Positions 30,210 through 38,497 of a stretch of 64,000 nt of DNA are shown in pieces; positions within the stretch are counted from its first letter, which is position 1, and each line of letters begins with the position of its first letter. The position numbers and the translations under genes were made by a program. Origin of the DNA: Xanthomonas arboricola pv. guizotiae (GTDB lineage Bacteria > Pseudomonadota > Gammaproteobacteria > Xanthomonadales > Xanthomonadaceae); NCBI RefSeq assembly GCF_002940205.1, contig NZ_MDSK01000007.1, positions 62,001 to 126,000 on the forward strand. Direction: 5' to 3'. The notes under the pieces are model-generated. The model was not told the origin of the DNA. It saw nothing but the letters and a program-made list of their open reading frames with translations, and did no database searches.

Positions 30210-33200
30210 CTAACCCACACAGATGCGATCGCGCCCCGCACTCTTGGCCTGGTACAGCGCCTGGTCGGCGCGCTGCATCAGCGATGAGCCGGTATCGTCG
30301 TCGCGCAACTGGGCCACGCCGGCACTGAAGGTCACCTGCAGGCCTTCCACGCCGCCCCAGTCGCTGCGCGCGTGGAATCGCTCGCGGATGCGCTGGCATA
30401 GCGCCTGCGCATCCTCCAGCGGGGTGTCGGCCAGCAGCAGGGCGAACTCTTCGCCGCCCAGGCGTGCCGGCAGGTCCGACGCGCGTGCGGCGGCGGTCAG
30501 CAGCACGCCGACTTCGTGCAGCACCGCATCGCCACTGGCGTGCGAATAGTGGTCGTTGATGCGCTTGAAGTGATCGATATCCAGAATCGCCAGCACCAGC
30601 GGCCGCCCGCTGCGGCGGGCGCGGCTGATGTCGCGCGCCAGCGCCTCGTCGAAATGCCGGCGGTTGGGCAGCCCGGTCAGGGCGTCCTCGTGCGCCTGGC
30701 GCTCGAACACATCCGACTTGATGCGCAGCCGCGTCAGCAGCTCGCTCTTTTCCTGGTTGGCCTGCAGCAAGCGCTGTGCCTGCAGTTGCAGATCTTCGGT
30801 GCGCTTGCGCACCAGTTCGGCCAGGCGTGTGTTATGGGTCTTGTAGCGGCGCAACAGGAATCGATACACCAGCGCAAGCAGGAACATCGCGCCCAGCACC
30901 GCGGCCAGGCGCACGTCCTGGCGCTGCCACCACAGCGGCAGCACCTCGAACGCCCACACCGCCTCGTGCGGACTCCAGGCACCGCCCGGGTGACGGGCCG
31001 CCACATGCAGACGGTAGCGCCCTGGCGGCAGGCCGATGAATTCCACGCTGCGTTGCCGGCCACGCTCGGTCCAGTCGGTGTCCAGGCCTTCCAGGCGCGT
31101 GCGGTATTCGATCCGCTCCGGCGGCAGAAAGCTCATGCCGACGTAGGACACGTTCAGGCGGTGCCCGCCCGGCAGGCGTGCCTGCTGCCGCCATGTCAGC
31201 GGACGTGCGTCCTGCTGCACGCTCTCGATCACCGCAGGCGGCGCGCGCCGCTCGCGAAAGCGCTGCAGGCGCGCCGGATCAACCGTACTCACGCCGCCGG
31301 CGGTGACCACCCAGATCGAGCCGTCGGCACGCGCGATCATGCTCGGCCCGGAGCTGCCGTTGGCCTGCGCGTTGCCCATGCCGTCGATCTCGCCATAGCG
31401 TTCGATGAGCAGCCGGCCGCGTCCATCGGCAACCGCGTCGAGCAGGGCGAGTTGTGTGCGCAGCACGCCGCGATTGCTGCTGATCCAGGCGTTGCCGAAC
31501 CGGTCGCCGACCAGCTGGAACACCGTATCGACCGGCATGCCCTGCTCCAGGCCCACGCGTGCGAGCCTGCCGTTACGCACCCGGTACAGGCCGCGGTCGG
31601 TCGAGATCCAGACCGCGTCACCGATGCGCTGAAAACCGAACACGCTCCGCGCGCCGCCCAGGGCTTCCAGATTCAATTGCTGCAGTTTTCCGTCGCGCAG
31701 TACCGCCGCGCCGTCGACCGAGCCGATCCACAGCGCGCCATCGAGGCTGGCCAGCGCGGTCACCACGCCATCGGGCAGGCCGTCGACGGCCAGGGGCGCC
31801 CGCTTGCCGTTCACCAGCTTCACCACGCCGCGCTGCGTGGCCAGCCATACCACGCCTGAGTCGTCGATCACGATGGCGCGGATATGCCCGCTGGGAATGC
31901 CCTCGGCGTCACCGTAATGCCGCAGCAGGCGTCCGTCGCGCAGCACGAAGACGCCATCGGCATACGTGCCCACCCATAGATCGCCGTGCCGATCCAGCGC
32001 CAGGCTGAGCACCGAGAGCGTGCGCCCGGAGGGCGTGGCCACCGCCACCGGCACGATGCGCCCGTCCGGCAGCATCCGATCCAGGCCGGCGGTGCTGGCG
32101 ATCCACAGGCTGCCGTCGCGGTCTTCCAGCACCGCGCGGGCATAGTCGCCGCTCAGGCCATCGCGTTGGCTGTAACTGCTGAACAAAGTCTCGCGCAGCC
32201 GAAACAGCCCGCCGTTGGCGCCGACCCAGATGCTGCCTTCGGCATCCTCGCGCAGGCTGACGATGCGCCCGGTCGGCAGGCTGCGACCGGCCGGCAACTG
32301 CTCCACGCCATGACTGCCGATGCGCAGCAGCCCCTGATTTTCGCTGCCCAGCCACAGGTCGCCATGACGGTCCTGCAGCATCGCGGTGAAATGGCCCTGC
32401 CCCGGCACCCGCCGCACCAGCTCCGCAGTCTCGCCCCGCAGCCGATACAGCTGCTCGCCGGCGACGACCCACAGCGTGCCGTCAGCGGCGCGGTATGGCC
32501 ACGCCAGCCCCGGCGGCAGGCCGAACGCGGCCGGGGCGCGATGCATGCGCCCGTCCGCTTCGCGATAGATCAGGCCGTCCAGCGTGCCGATCAGCAGCCG
32601 ACCCCGGTCGTCGAACGCCATGCGCGGAAAGCTGCTCTGCAGCGGCACGCCATCGCGCGGCGGAAAATACTCGAAGCGCCCATCCGGCCACAGGCAGCCC
32701 AGCCCGTGGCCCTCGAACAGCAACCACATGCGGCCGTGCGCATCCATGGTCATTGCATGGATCAGCGCCTGCGGCCACTGTCCCTGCCGCTGCCAGTGCC
32801 GCCACTGCCCGTCGCTGCCGTGCCGCACCAGATTGCCGCGCGCATCGCTGAGCCACAGCGCCCCGTCGTGGTCGACGTACAAGGCGCCGACGCCGTTGTC
32901 GGGCAGGCCGGGACGCGTGCTGCGGTCGACGATGCCGAATTCCAGGCCGTTGTAACGCACCAGGCCTTCCCAGGTGGCGAACCACAGGTAGCCATCGCGG
33001 GTCTGGGCGATATCGCGCAAGGAGTTGTGCGGCAGGCCGTTACGCGAGCTCCAGCTGTCGATCGCGTAGTCGCGTAATGGCGCCGTGCCGGCCGGTGCAG
33101 CCAGTGCCACGAGCGGGCACAGCGCCAGCAACATGCAGACCACGGCACCGAGCCAGCGCTGCGGCCGCCTGTTTCCCCGTGCCGACGCCTTGGCATCGCA

Positions 33201-33242
33201 TCCGTTCTCGCCCGTCGACCAGGCCCCCGCCCCATCTCTCAT
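30210..33242 (-). CDS. Large periplasmic-propeller diguanylate cyclase sensor
   Basis: A 1010-residue membrane sensor. A signal peptide (GAVVCMLLALCPLVALA) is followed by about 640 residues of two-component-regulator propeller repeats (units such as TRDGYLWFATWEGLVRYNG, DRDGSLWIASTAGLDRM). A Y_Y_Y domain (RYRLHVAARHPGGAWSP), one membrane helix (about 779-797), a coiled coil and a C-terminal GGDEF domain complete it. The catalytic loop is GGEEF (929-933), with an RxxD inhibitory site (RASD) five residues before it, so product feedback is likely. It should make cyclic di-GMP in response to an unknown periplasmic ligand, perhaps a carbohydrate. The ATG at 33242 is chosen to give a normal signal peptide. 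Confidence 0.9.
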   Translation of the reverse strand: MRDGAGAWSTGENGCDAKASARGNRRPQRWLGAVVCMLLALCPLVALAAPAGTAPLRDYAIDSWSSRNGLPHNSLRDIAQTRDGYLWFATWEGLVRYNGLEFGIVDRSTRPGLPDNGVGALYVDHDGALWLSDARGNLVRHGSDGQWRHWQRQGQWPQALIHAMTMDAHGRMWLLFEGHGLGCLWPDGRFEYFPPRDGVPLQSSFPRMAFDDRGRLLIGTLDGLIYREADGRMHRAPAAFGLPPGLAWPYRAADGTLWVVAGEQLYRLRGETAELVRRVPGQGHFTAMLQDRHGDLWLGSENQGLLRIGSHGVEQLPAGRSLPTGRIVSLREDAEGSIWVGANGGLFRLRETLFSSYSQRDGLSGDYARAVLEDRDGSLWIASTAGLDRMLPDGRIVPVAVATPSGRTLSVLSLALDRHGDLWVGTYADGVFVLRDGRLLRHYGDAEGIPSGHIRAIVIDDSGVVWLATQRGVVKLVNGKRAPLAVDGLPDGVVTALASLDGALWIGSVDGAAVLRDGKLQQLNLEALGGARSVFGFQRIGDAVWISTDRGLYRVRNGRLARVGLEQGMPVDTVFQLVGDRFGNAWISSNRGVLRTQLALLDAVADGRGRLLIERYGEIDGMGNAQANGSSGPSMIARADGSIWVVTAGGVSTVDPARLQRFRERRAPPAVIESVQQDARPLTWRQQARLPGGHRLNVSYVGMSFLPPERIEYRTRLEGLDTDWTERGRQRSVEFIGLPPGRYRLHVAARHPGGAWSPHEAVWAFEVLPLWWQRQDVRLAAVLGAMFLLALVYRFLLRRYKTHNTRLAELVRKRTEDLQLQAQRLLQANQEKSELLTRLRIKSDVFERQAHEDALTGLPNRRHFDEALARDISRARRSGRPLVLAILDIDHFKRINDHYSHASGDAVLHEVGVLLTAAARASDLPARLGGEEFALLLADTPLEDAQALCQRIRERFHARSDWGGVEGLQVTFSAGVAQLRDDDTGSSLMQRADQALYQAKSAGRDRICVG

Positions 33243-33642
33243 CAGACATAACACGCCGTTCGCTGGCGATATGGTAGGCAAAAACGGGCACGCGCGCCGG
33301 TGGATCTCCACATGCCTGGGCGAAAGTCATCTGCAGCGCGCTACCTGCACGCCCGGCACTGCAGCGGCAAGCGCACCGGCACCATGGTTTGCGCAGATCG
33401 GCCACTGCGTGGGTGCGCGGAGCGAACCGCGCCGGATGCGCGATCTCGCCGTGCCGACCGACCTGCGCGGCTCGCCATTGGCACGCACGTGCGGTTCAGA
33501 GTGGTTGGCAACAGAGCGAACAATCGCCAGCTGGATGCGGACAGCGCGCAGCAAGCGCAGTGCACGGTGGTGCGTGCTGAGTCAGGGCATCGGCCGCTCA
33601 CGCGCCCACCTGGCGGTGAGCGCAGTCGTTTCGGTCGCCGCT
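33243..33642. other. 400-base gap between rlmB and the GGDEF gene
   Basis: Probably the promoter region of the minus-strand GGDEF gene and the 3' region of rlmB. The only structure I see is the 26-base core repeat at 33606-33631, shared with the region after the SGNH hydrolase gene. No convincing reading frame. Confidence 0.5.
33606..33631 (-). repeat. Downstream repeat, copy A (after rlmB)
   Basis: A 26-base stretch, CCACCTGGC then (one variable base) GTGAGCGCAGTCGTTT on the plus strand, matches 38459-38484 with two mismatches. It begins 11 bases beyond the rlmB stop, similar to its position after the SGNH gene. Confidence 0.6.
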
Positions 33643-34395
33643 TCAGGCGCCCAGGCGCTGGCGTACCGCTTCGAACAGGGTCACGCCGGCGGCCACCGAC
33701 ACGTTGAGGCTTTCGATATCGCCCGGCATCGGGATCTTGACCAGGCCATCGCAATGCTCGCGGGTGAGACGACGCAGGCCGTCGGCCTCGCCGCCGAGCA
33801 CCAGCCCGACGTTGCCGCGCAGGTCCACGCTGTACAGCGACGCCTCGGCTTCGCCGGCCAGGCCGTACAGCCACACGCCCTGCTTCTGCAGATCGCGCAG
33901 GCAACGCGCCAGATTGGTCACCGCCACCACCGGAATACGGTCGGCCGCACCGGCCGATGTCTTGCGCACGGTCGCGTTGACCGTGGCCGACTTGTCCTTG
34001 GGAATGACCACCGCAGTGACGCCGGCGGCGGCTGCGCTGCGCAGGCATGCACCGAGATTGTGCGGATCCTGCACGCCATCGAGGATCAGCAGCAAGGCAC
34101 GTCCCTCGGCTGCGGTCACCAGCGCTTCGAGCTCGTTTTCCGCCCACAGCCGCGCTGCGGCATAACGCGCGACCACGCCCTGGTGGCGCACCTGCCCACC
34201 GACGCCATCGAGTGCCTGGGTGGTGACCCTGCGCACGTCGATGCCCTTGCGACGGGCCTGCTCTTCGATTTCGATCAGGCGCGGATTCTTGCTGCCGGCC
34301 TCGATCAACACCTCGCGCACGTTGTCGGCGTCGTTCTCGACGGACGAGGCGACGGCGTTGACGCCGACGATCCACTGATTCTGCTTGCTGCTCAT
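33643..34395 (-). CDS. rlmB: 23S rRNA 2'-O-methyltransferase RlmB
   Basis: A 250-residue SPOUT-class (TrmH family) enzyme that methylates G2251 of 23S rRNA. An N-terminal substrate-binding domain (WIVGVNAVASSVENDADNVREVLIE) is followed by the knotted catalytic domain with DPHNLGACLRSAAAAG, LVLGGEADGLRR and IPMPGDIESLNVSVAAGVTLFE. These are the three SPOUT motifs, all intact. It is of normal RlmB length. The ATG at 34395 matches the family N-terminus MSSKQNQWI. Confidence 0.93.
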   Translation of the reverse strand: MSSKQNQWIVGVNAVASSVENDADNVREVLIEAGSKNPRLIEIEEQARRKGIDVRRVTTQALDGVGGQVRHQGVVARYAAARLWAENELEALVTAAEGRALLLILDGVQDPHNLGACLRSAAAAGVTAVVIPKDKSATVNATVRKTSAGAADRIPVVAVTNLARCLRDLQKQGVWLYGLAGEAEASLYSVDLRGNVGLVLGGEADGLRRLTREHCDGLVKIPMPGDIESLNVSVAAGVTLFEAVRQRLGA

Positions 34396-34642
34396 TGCGC
34401 CGGATACGAAGAGATAAAGGGGAATGGTAGGGCCTGCGGCCTGCCACGTCACGGGCGGAGCGCAGACGGCACTGCCAGCAGGGAGATCGCGTTGTTCCTG
34501 GACCACGGCCAGAACGTCAGCACGCTGTACGGCCGATTGCGGGGATCGAAGATGGCGCTCGCACCGTTGCGATGGTGCCGGCACCTGCACGCACTCGCCG
34601 TCGCCCCCCCTGCGATAGGCGCTCACGCCTGCGGGCGCAAAC

Positions 34643-35116
34643 TCACACTGGCCACTGCGCAGTATCGTGATCCGGATGCTGCCTTGACACCACATCGGCC
34701 AGAAACGCCAATGCGGCGACATCGTCCTCGGTGGTGCGCGCCGGCAGATCGGCCAATGCATCGACGAAGGGCAGCTTGCGCTCCACCCCGTACTGGATTG
34801 CCGGAGGCAACCGCTCGGGCGTATCGAACGCACCGGCAGCAATCGCCGGGCCATCGGGCGCTTCATAGCTCAGCGGCGTGCCACATTCGGCGCAGAAGCC
34901 ACGCAACACCAACGATGAAGAGGCGAAGCGCTTCGGCTCGCCGCGGGTCCAGCCGAACTCGGTACCGCGCACCGAAACCAACGGCGCGTACTAGGCACCG
35001 AAGGCTTTCTGACACATGCGGCAATGGCAGATCGAGGCGTCCGTCAGCCTGCCGCGCACGTGGAAACGCACGGCGCCGCACTGGCAGCCACCGCTGTACT
35101 CGATTGCTGCGTCCAT
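34643..35116 (-). pseudogene. GFA-family (glutathione-dependent formaldehyde-activating fold) gene with in-frame amber codon
   Basis: Read from the ATG at 35116 the frame gives a GFA zinc-binding protein: GGCQCGAVRFHVRG, then CHCRMCQKAFGA, followed at codon 42 by TAG (34991-34993). The same frame continues past it with YAPLVSVRGTEFGW and FCAECGTPLSYEAPDG to a TGA at 34643. The full product would be about 157 residues, normal for the family, and all zinc cysteines are present on the two sides of the stop. Only the single codon is wrong, as if TGG or a similar codon mutated. The shorter frame from an internal start at 34981 lacks half of the zinc site. Confidence 0.85.
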
Positions 35117-35253
35117 CGTCGCCTCAAGCCTTGAAAGTGGGCACCCAGCGCGCGTTGCGAGCGTCTAGCCGCAACGACCTGCAGCTCATATGCGGCGGTC
35201 CGTACGCGTCGCGAGCCGCCGTCGGAGGGCGGCTCGCGGTCCTGCAGACACGC

Positions 35254-37797
35254 TTAGTACTGCTTCTTCTTGCGCTTGGCCGGCTGAGCACGCGGCGGCG
35301 GCGGCGGTTCGGGCGAATCGCCGCGATCCTCTGCCAGGCGGAAGTCGATCTTGCGTTCCTCCATGCTGGCCTTGAGCACCAGCACCCGCACCGGGTCGCC
35401 CAGACGGAAGGTGCGGCCACGGCGCTCGCCACTGAGCGTCTTGCGGATCGGATCGAACTGGTAGTAGTCCTGCGGCAACTGGGTGACATGCACCAGGCCG
35501 TTGACCTTGGACTCGTTCAACTCCACAAACAGGCCGAATCCGGTCACGCCGCTGATCACGCCATCGAACTGGCCACCGACATGCTGTTCCATCCACGCGG
35601 CGCGATACCGCTCGTCGACTTCGCGCTCGGCTTCGTCGGCGCGCCGACCACGCTCGGAACACTGCAGCGCCAACGCCGCCATCTGACGCGGGGTGTAGAT
35701 GTATTTTTCCGGGCTGGCACCGCTCAAGGCGTGCTTGATCGCGCGGTGCACCAGCAGATCCGGGTAACGCCGGATCGGCGAGGTGAAGTGCGCGTACGCC
35801 TCCAACGCCAGACCGAAATGGCCATTGTTGTCCGGCGAATACACCGCCAGGCTCTGGCTGCGCAGCAGCACCGACTCCAGCAGCGCCGCGTCGGGGCGCG
35901 CACGCACCTTCTTCAGCAGCCTGGTGTAGTCGCCGGGGCGTACCTTGCTCCATGCCGGCAGGCTCAGCTGGAATTCCTTGAGGAACTCCAGCAGGTCTTC
36001 GTACTTGCTCTCCGGCGGCCGCTCGTGCACGCGGTACGGCGCCGGCACATGCACGCTCAGCAGGTAACGCGCGGCCTCGACGTTGGCGGCGATCATGCAC
36101 TCTTCGATCAGCTTGTGCGCATCGTTGCGCACCAGCATGCCGGCCTGGGTGACTTCGCCGGTGTTGTCGAGCACGAAACGCACTTCGGAGGTTTCGAACT
36201 CGATCGCGCCACGCTGCGTGCGCGCCTTGGACAGCACGTTGTACAGCTGATGCAGGCGCTGCACCTGCGGCAGCAACGGGCCGATGAAGGCCTTGGTGTC
36301 GGCGTCGTCCTCGCCCACCGCCTTCCAGACCTGGTTATAGGTCAGGCGCGCATGCGAGTTCATCACCGCTTCGTAGAAACGCGAGCCGGTGACTTCGCCA
36401 TCGCGGCCCACCTGCATGTCGCAGACGAAGCACATGCGGTCGACCTTGGGCATCAGCGAGCAGATGCCGTTGGACAGGGTCTCCGGCAGCATCGGCACCA
36501 CGAAACCCGGGAAATACACCGAGGTGGCGCGCTTTTGCGCTTCGTCGTCCAACGGGGTGCCCGGGCGCACATAGTTGGATACGTCGGCGATCGCCACCAC
36601 CAGACGGAAGCCGTCTGCATTGGGTTCGCAATACACCGCGTCGTCGAAATCCTTGGCGTCTTCGCCGTCGATGGTGACCAGCGGCATCTGCCGCAGATCC
36701 ACGCGCCCGCCGATCATCTGCGGCTCGACCACCAACGGCACTGCCGCGGCCTCGTCCAGCACTTCCTGCGGGAATTCGTGCGGCAGCTCGTGGCCGTGGA
36801 TGGCCATTTCCACCACCAGCGACGGGGTCAGCTTGTCGCCGAGCACTGCGATGATCTTGCCGATCGCCGGGCGGCGCGCGTCCGGCGGTGCGATCAGTTC
36901 GCAGACCACCAACTGGCCTTCGCGCGCCTCGCCGATACCATCCGGTGCGATCTGCACGTTGCGCTGGATGCGCTTGTCATCGGGGTCGACATAAGCCACG
37001 CCGTGCTCATAGAAAAAGCGCCCGAGCATGCGCGACATGCCGCGCTCGAGTACGCGGGCGATCGCACCTTCGCGACGGCCGCGGCGGTCGATGCCGGTGA
37101 CGTTGGCCAGCGCACGATCGCCGTGCATGACCTTGCGCATTTCGTAAGGCGGCAGGAACAGGTCGTCGCCACCTTCGTCCGGCTTGAGGAAACCGAAGCC
37201 TTCCGGATTGGCGATTACCACGCCGGCGATCAGACTGGTTTGCTGCACCGGCGCGTAGCCGCCGCGACGGTTCTGCACCAGCTGCGCCTCGCGCACCATC
37301 GCCGCCAGGCGCTTGCCCAGCGCGTCGATGCGGTCGCTGAGATTGAGTTGTTCGGCGATTTCCTCGGCGGTCTGCGGGCCGTCGCAGGCCTCGAGCAACT
37401 GCAGGATGGCCTCGCGGCTGGCGATCGGCTCGGCGTAGCGCAATGCTTCGCGGTCGGCATGCGGATCGTTGAACCCCGCCGCGGGCGCGGGCGCTTCGGT
37501 CGGCGCCTGCCGGAAGCGTTCCGGCGGCGGCGCCGGCGGACCACTCTTGCGCGGATGCGGGGCGCGTGGCGGCGGCGTGGGCAGTCCGGGCGCTACCGGC
37601 AGCTCGGGCGAGGCGTTGGCGGCCTTGTCGGCAGCGCGTTTGTTGGCGGACTTGGTCGACGCACCGGCGGCGGCGCGGACCAGGAAGTCCGGCATCCAGC
37701 CCGGCAACTTCTGTTTTTCGGCGGTGGTGGACTCGCCCGGGCTGGTGGACTTGCGGCGACTGGGCCGATCGGAATCTGGGGTGTTTTTCTTTGTCAT
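35254..37797 (-). CDS. rnr: Ribonuclease R
   Basis: An 847-residue 3'-5' exoribonuclease that degrades structured RNA. A basic, Pro/Ser-rich N-terminal extension (1-110) is followed by a winged helix and cold-shock domains. The RNB catalytic domain has DLRQMPLVTIDGEDAKDFDDAVY (metal-binding Asp cluster), and an S1 domain near 650-735 contains GVISGVTGFGLFVELNESKVNGLVHV. A Lys-rich tail closes it (AKRKKKQY). All four catalytic Asp positions of the DAKDFDDA block are present. It is divergent from the tRNA-Leu gene. Confidence 0.95.
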   Translation of the reverse strand: MTKKNTPDSDRPSRRKSTSPGESTTAEKQKLPGWMPDFLVRAAAGASTKSANKRAADKAANASPELPVAPGLPTPPPRAPHPRKSGPPAPPPERFRQAPTEAPAPAAGFNDPHADREALRYAEPIASREAILQLLEACDGPQTAEEIAEQLNLSDRIDALGKRLAAMVREAQLVQNRRGGYAPVQQTSLIAGVVIANPEGFGFLKPDEGGDDLFLPPYEMRKVMHGDRALANVTGIDRRGRREGAIARVLERGMSRMLGRFFYEHGVAYVDPDDKRIQRNVQIAPDGIGEAREGQLVVCELIAPPDARRPAIGKIIAVLGDKLTPSLVVEMAIHGHELPHEFPQEVLDEAAAVPLVVEPQMIGGRVDLRQMPLVTIDGEDAKDFDDAVYCEPNADGFRLVVAIADVSNYVRPGTPLDDEAQKRATSVYFPGFVVPMLPETLSNGICSLMPKVDRMCFVCDMQVGRDGEVTGSRFYEAVMNSHARLTYNQVWKAVGEDDADTKAFIGPLLPQVQRLHQLYNVLSKARTQRGAIEFETSEVRFVLDNTGEVTQAGMLVRNDAHKLIEECMIAANVEAARYLLSVHVPAPYRVHERPPESKYEDLLEFLKEFQLSLPAWSKVRPGDYTRLLKKVRARPDAALLESVLLRSQSLAVYSPDNNGHFGLALEAYAHFTSPIRRYPDLLVHRAIKHALSGASPEKYIYTPRQMAALALQCSERGRRADEAEREVDERYRAAWMEQHVGGQFDGVISGVTGFGLFVELNESKVNGLVHVTQLPQDYYQFDPIRKTLSGERRGRTFRLGDPVRVLVLKASMEERKIDFRLAEDRGDSPEPPPPPRAQPAKRKKKQY

Positions 37798-37918
37798 TGC
37801 TTACATGGTACCCCTTGCGGCCGCGCCATGGGCGGCAAGCCGCGCCCGGCCGGTCGCAATTGCCATTCGCCAGGCATTGACAAGCCTGCCAGGAGTCTGC
37901 AGAATTTGCGGCTCACCT

Positions 37919-38005
37919 GCCCAGGTGGCGGAATTGGTAGACGCACTAGCTTCAGGTGCTAGCGGGGGCAACTTCGTGGAGGTTCGAGTCCTCTTCTGGG
38001 CACCA
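37919..38005 (+). tRNA. tRNA-Leu (CAG anticodon)
   Basis: A class II tRNA of 87 bases including an encoded CCA. The acceptor stem GCCCAGG pairs with TCTGGGC, the D-arm follows as TGGCGGAATTGGTAGACGCA, and the anticodon loop TTCAGGT within the CTAGC stem gives anticodon CAG. A long variable arm (GGGGGCAACTTCGTG region) and the T-arm GGTTCGAGTCC follow. A terminator lies seven bases downstream. Confidence 0.97.
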
Positions 38006-38012
38006 GTTTAAA

Positions 38013-38040
38013 AAGACCTCCGAGCGATCGGGGGTCTTCT
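38013..38040 (+). terminator. Terminator after tRNA-Leu
   Basis: AAGACCTCCG pairs with CGGGGGTCTT (one G-U pair) around AGCGAT, seven bases after the tRNA. Thymines downstream are broken up (CTGGTTTCTGGGGTTTT). Confidence 0.75.
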
Positions 38041-38497
38041 GGTTTCTGGGGTTTTAAAATCCAGCGCCTGGTGTGCCGGCCGCGACCTCACGTTGCGAGT
38101 CCCGCGTACACCGCTACCGCAATGTCGAATGCGACCGGCCGGATCGCGCCACGTCTTCCGGTAGAGACAGCTCACCGCTCGAAGCAACTTGTAGTTCAAA
38201 GCCGTCGGCGCTGCCGGCGTATCACTGCAACCCTTGCATGCGTGAAAGCACGCTCAGCTGCTAGACAGCACTGAACACCGCAACATGCGATTGGCCGCAT
38301 GGAACACACACGTCAGCTACGCGCGCCTGTCGATGGGCGCAGCTGCGTGCAGCCCGCCTCAGGAGCGACTGACAAGACGCGGCGAGCTGCCATCAGTTGG
38401 CTGCTGATATCGCGAAGAACCACACGAGTGGATCAGGTCGGTTCCGAGTCTCTGCGCGCCACCTGGCTGTGAGTGCAGTCGTTTTGTCGGCTGCCTC
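38041..38497. other. 457-base gap after tRNA-Leu
   Basis: No reading frame with family features was found on either strand; the short open frames are Arg/Cys-rich and look random. The one structured piece is the 26-base repeat at 38459-38484. Confidence 0.5.
38459..38484 (-). repeat. Downstream repeat, copy B (after the SGNH gene)
   Basis: Matches 33606-33631 with two mismatches (CCACCTGGC, GTGAGTGCAGTCGTTT) and begins 13 bases past the SGNH gene stop on the minus strand. Confidence 0.6.

Noticed and set aside
33085..37962. A 1625-codon open frame on the plus strand
   Set aside because: It is antisense to rlmB, the GFA remnant and rnr, which have clear family motifs. The product is His/Gln/Arg-rich with no recognisable domain, as expected for the opposite strand of GC-rich genes.
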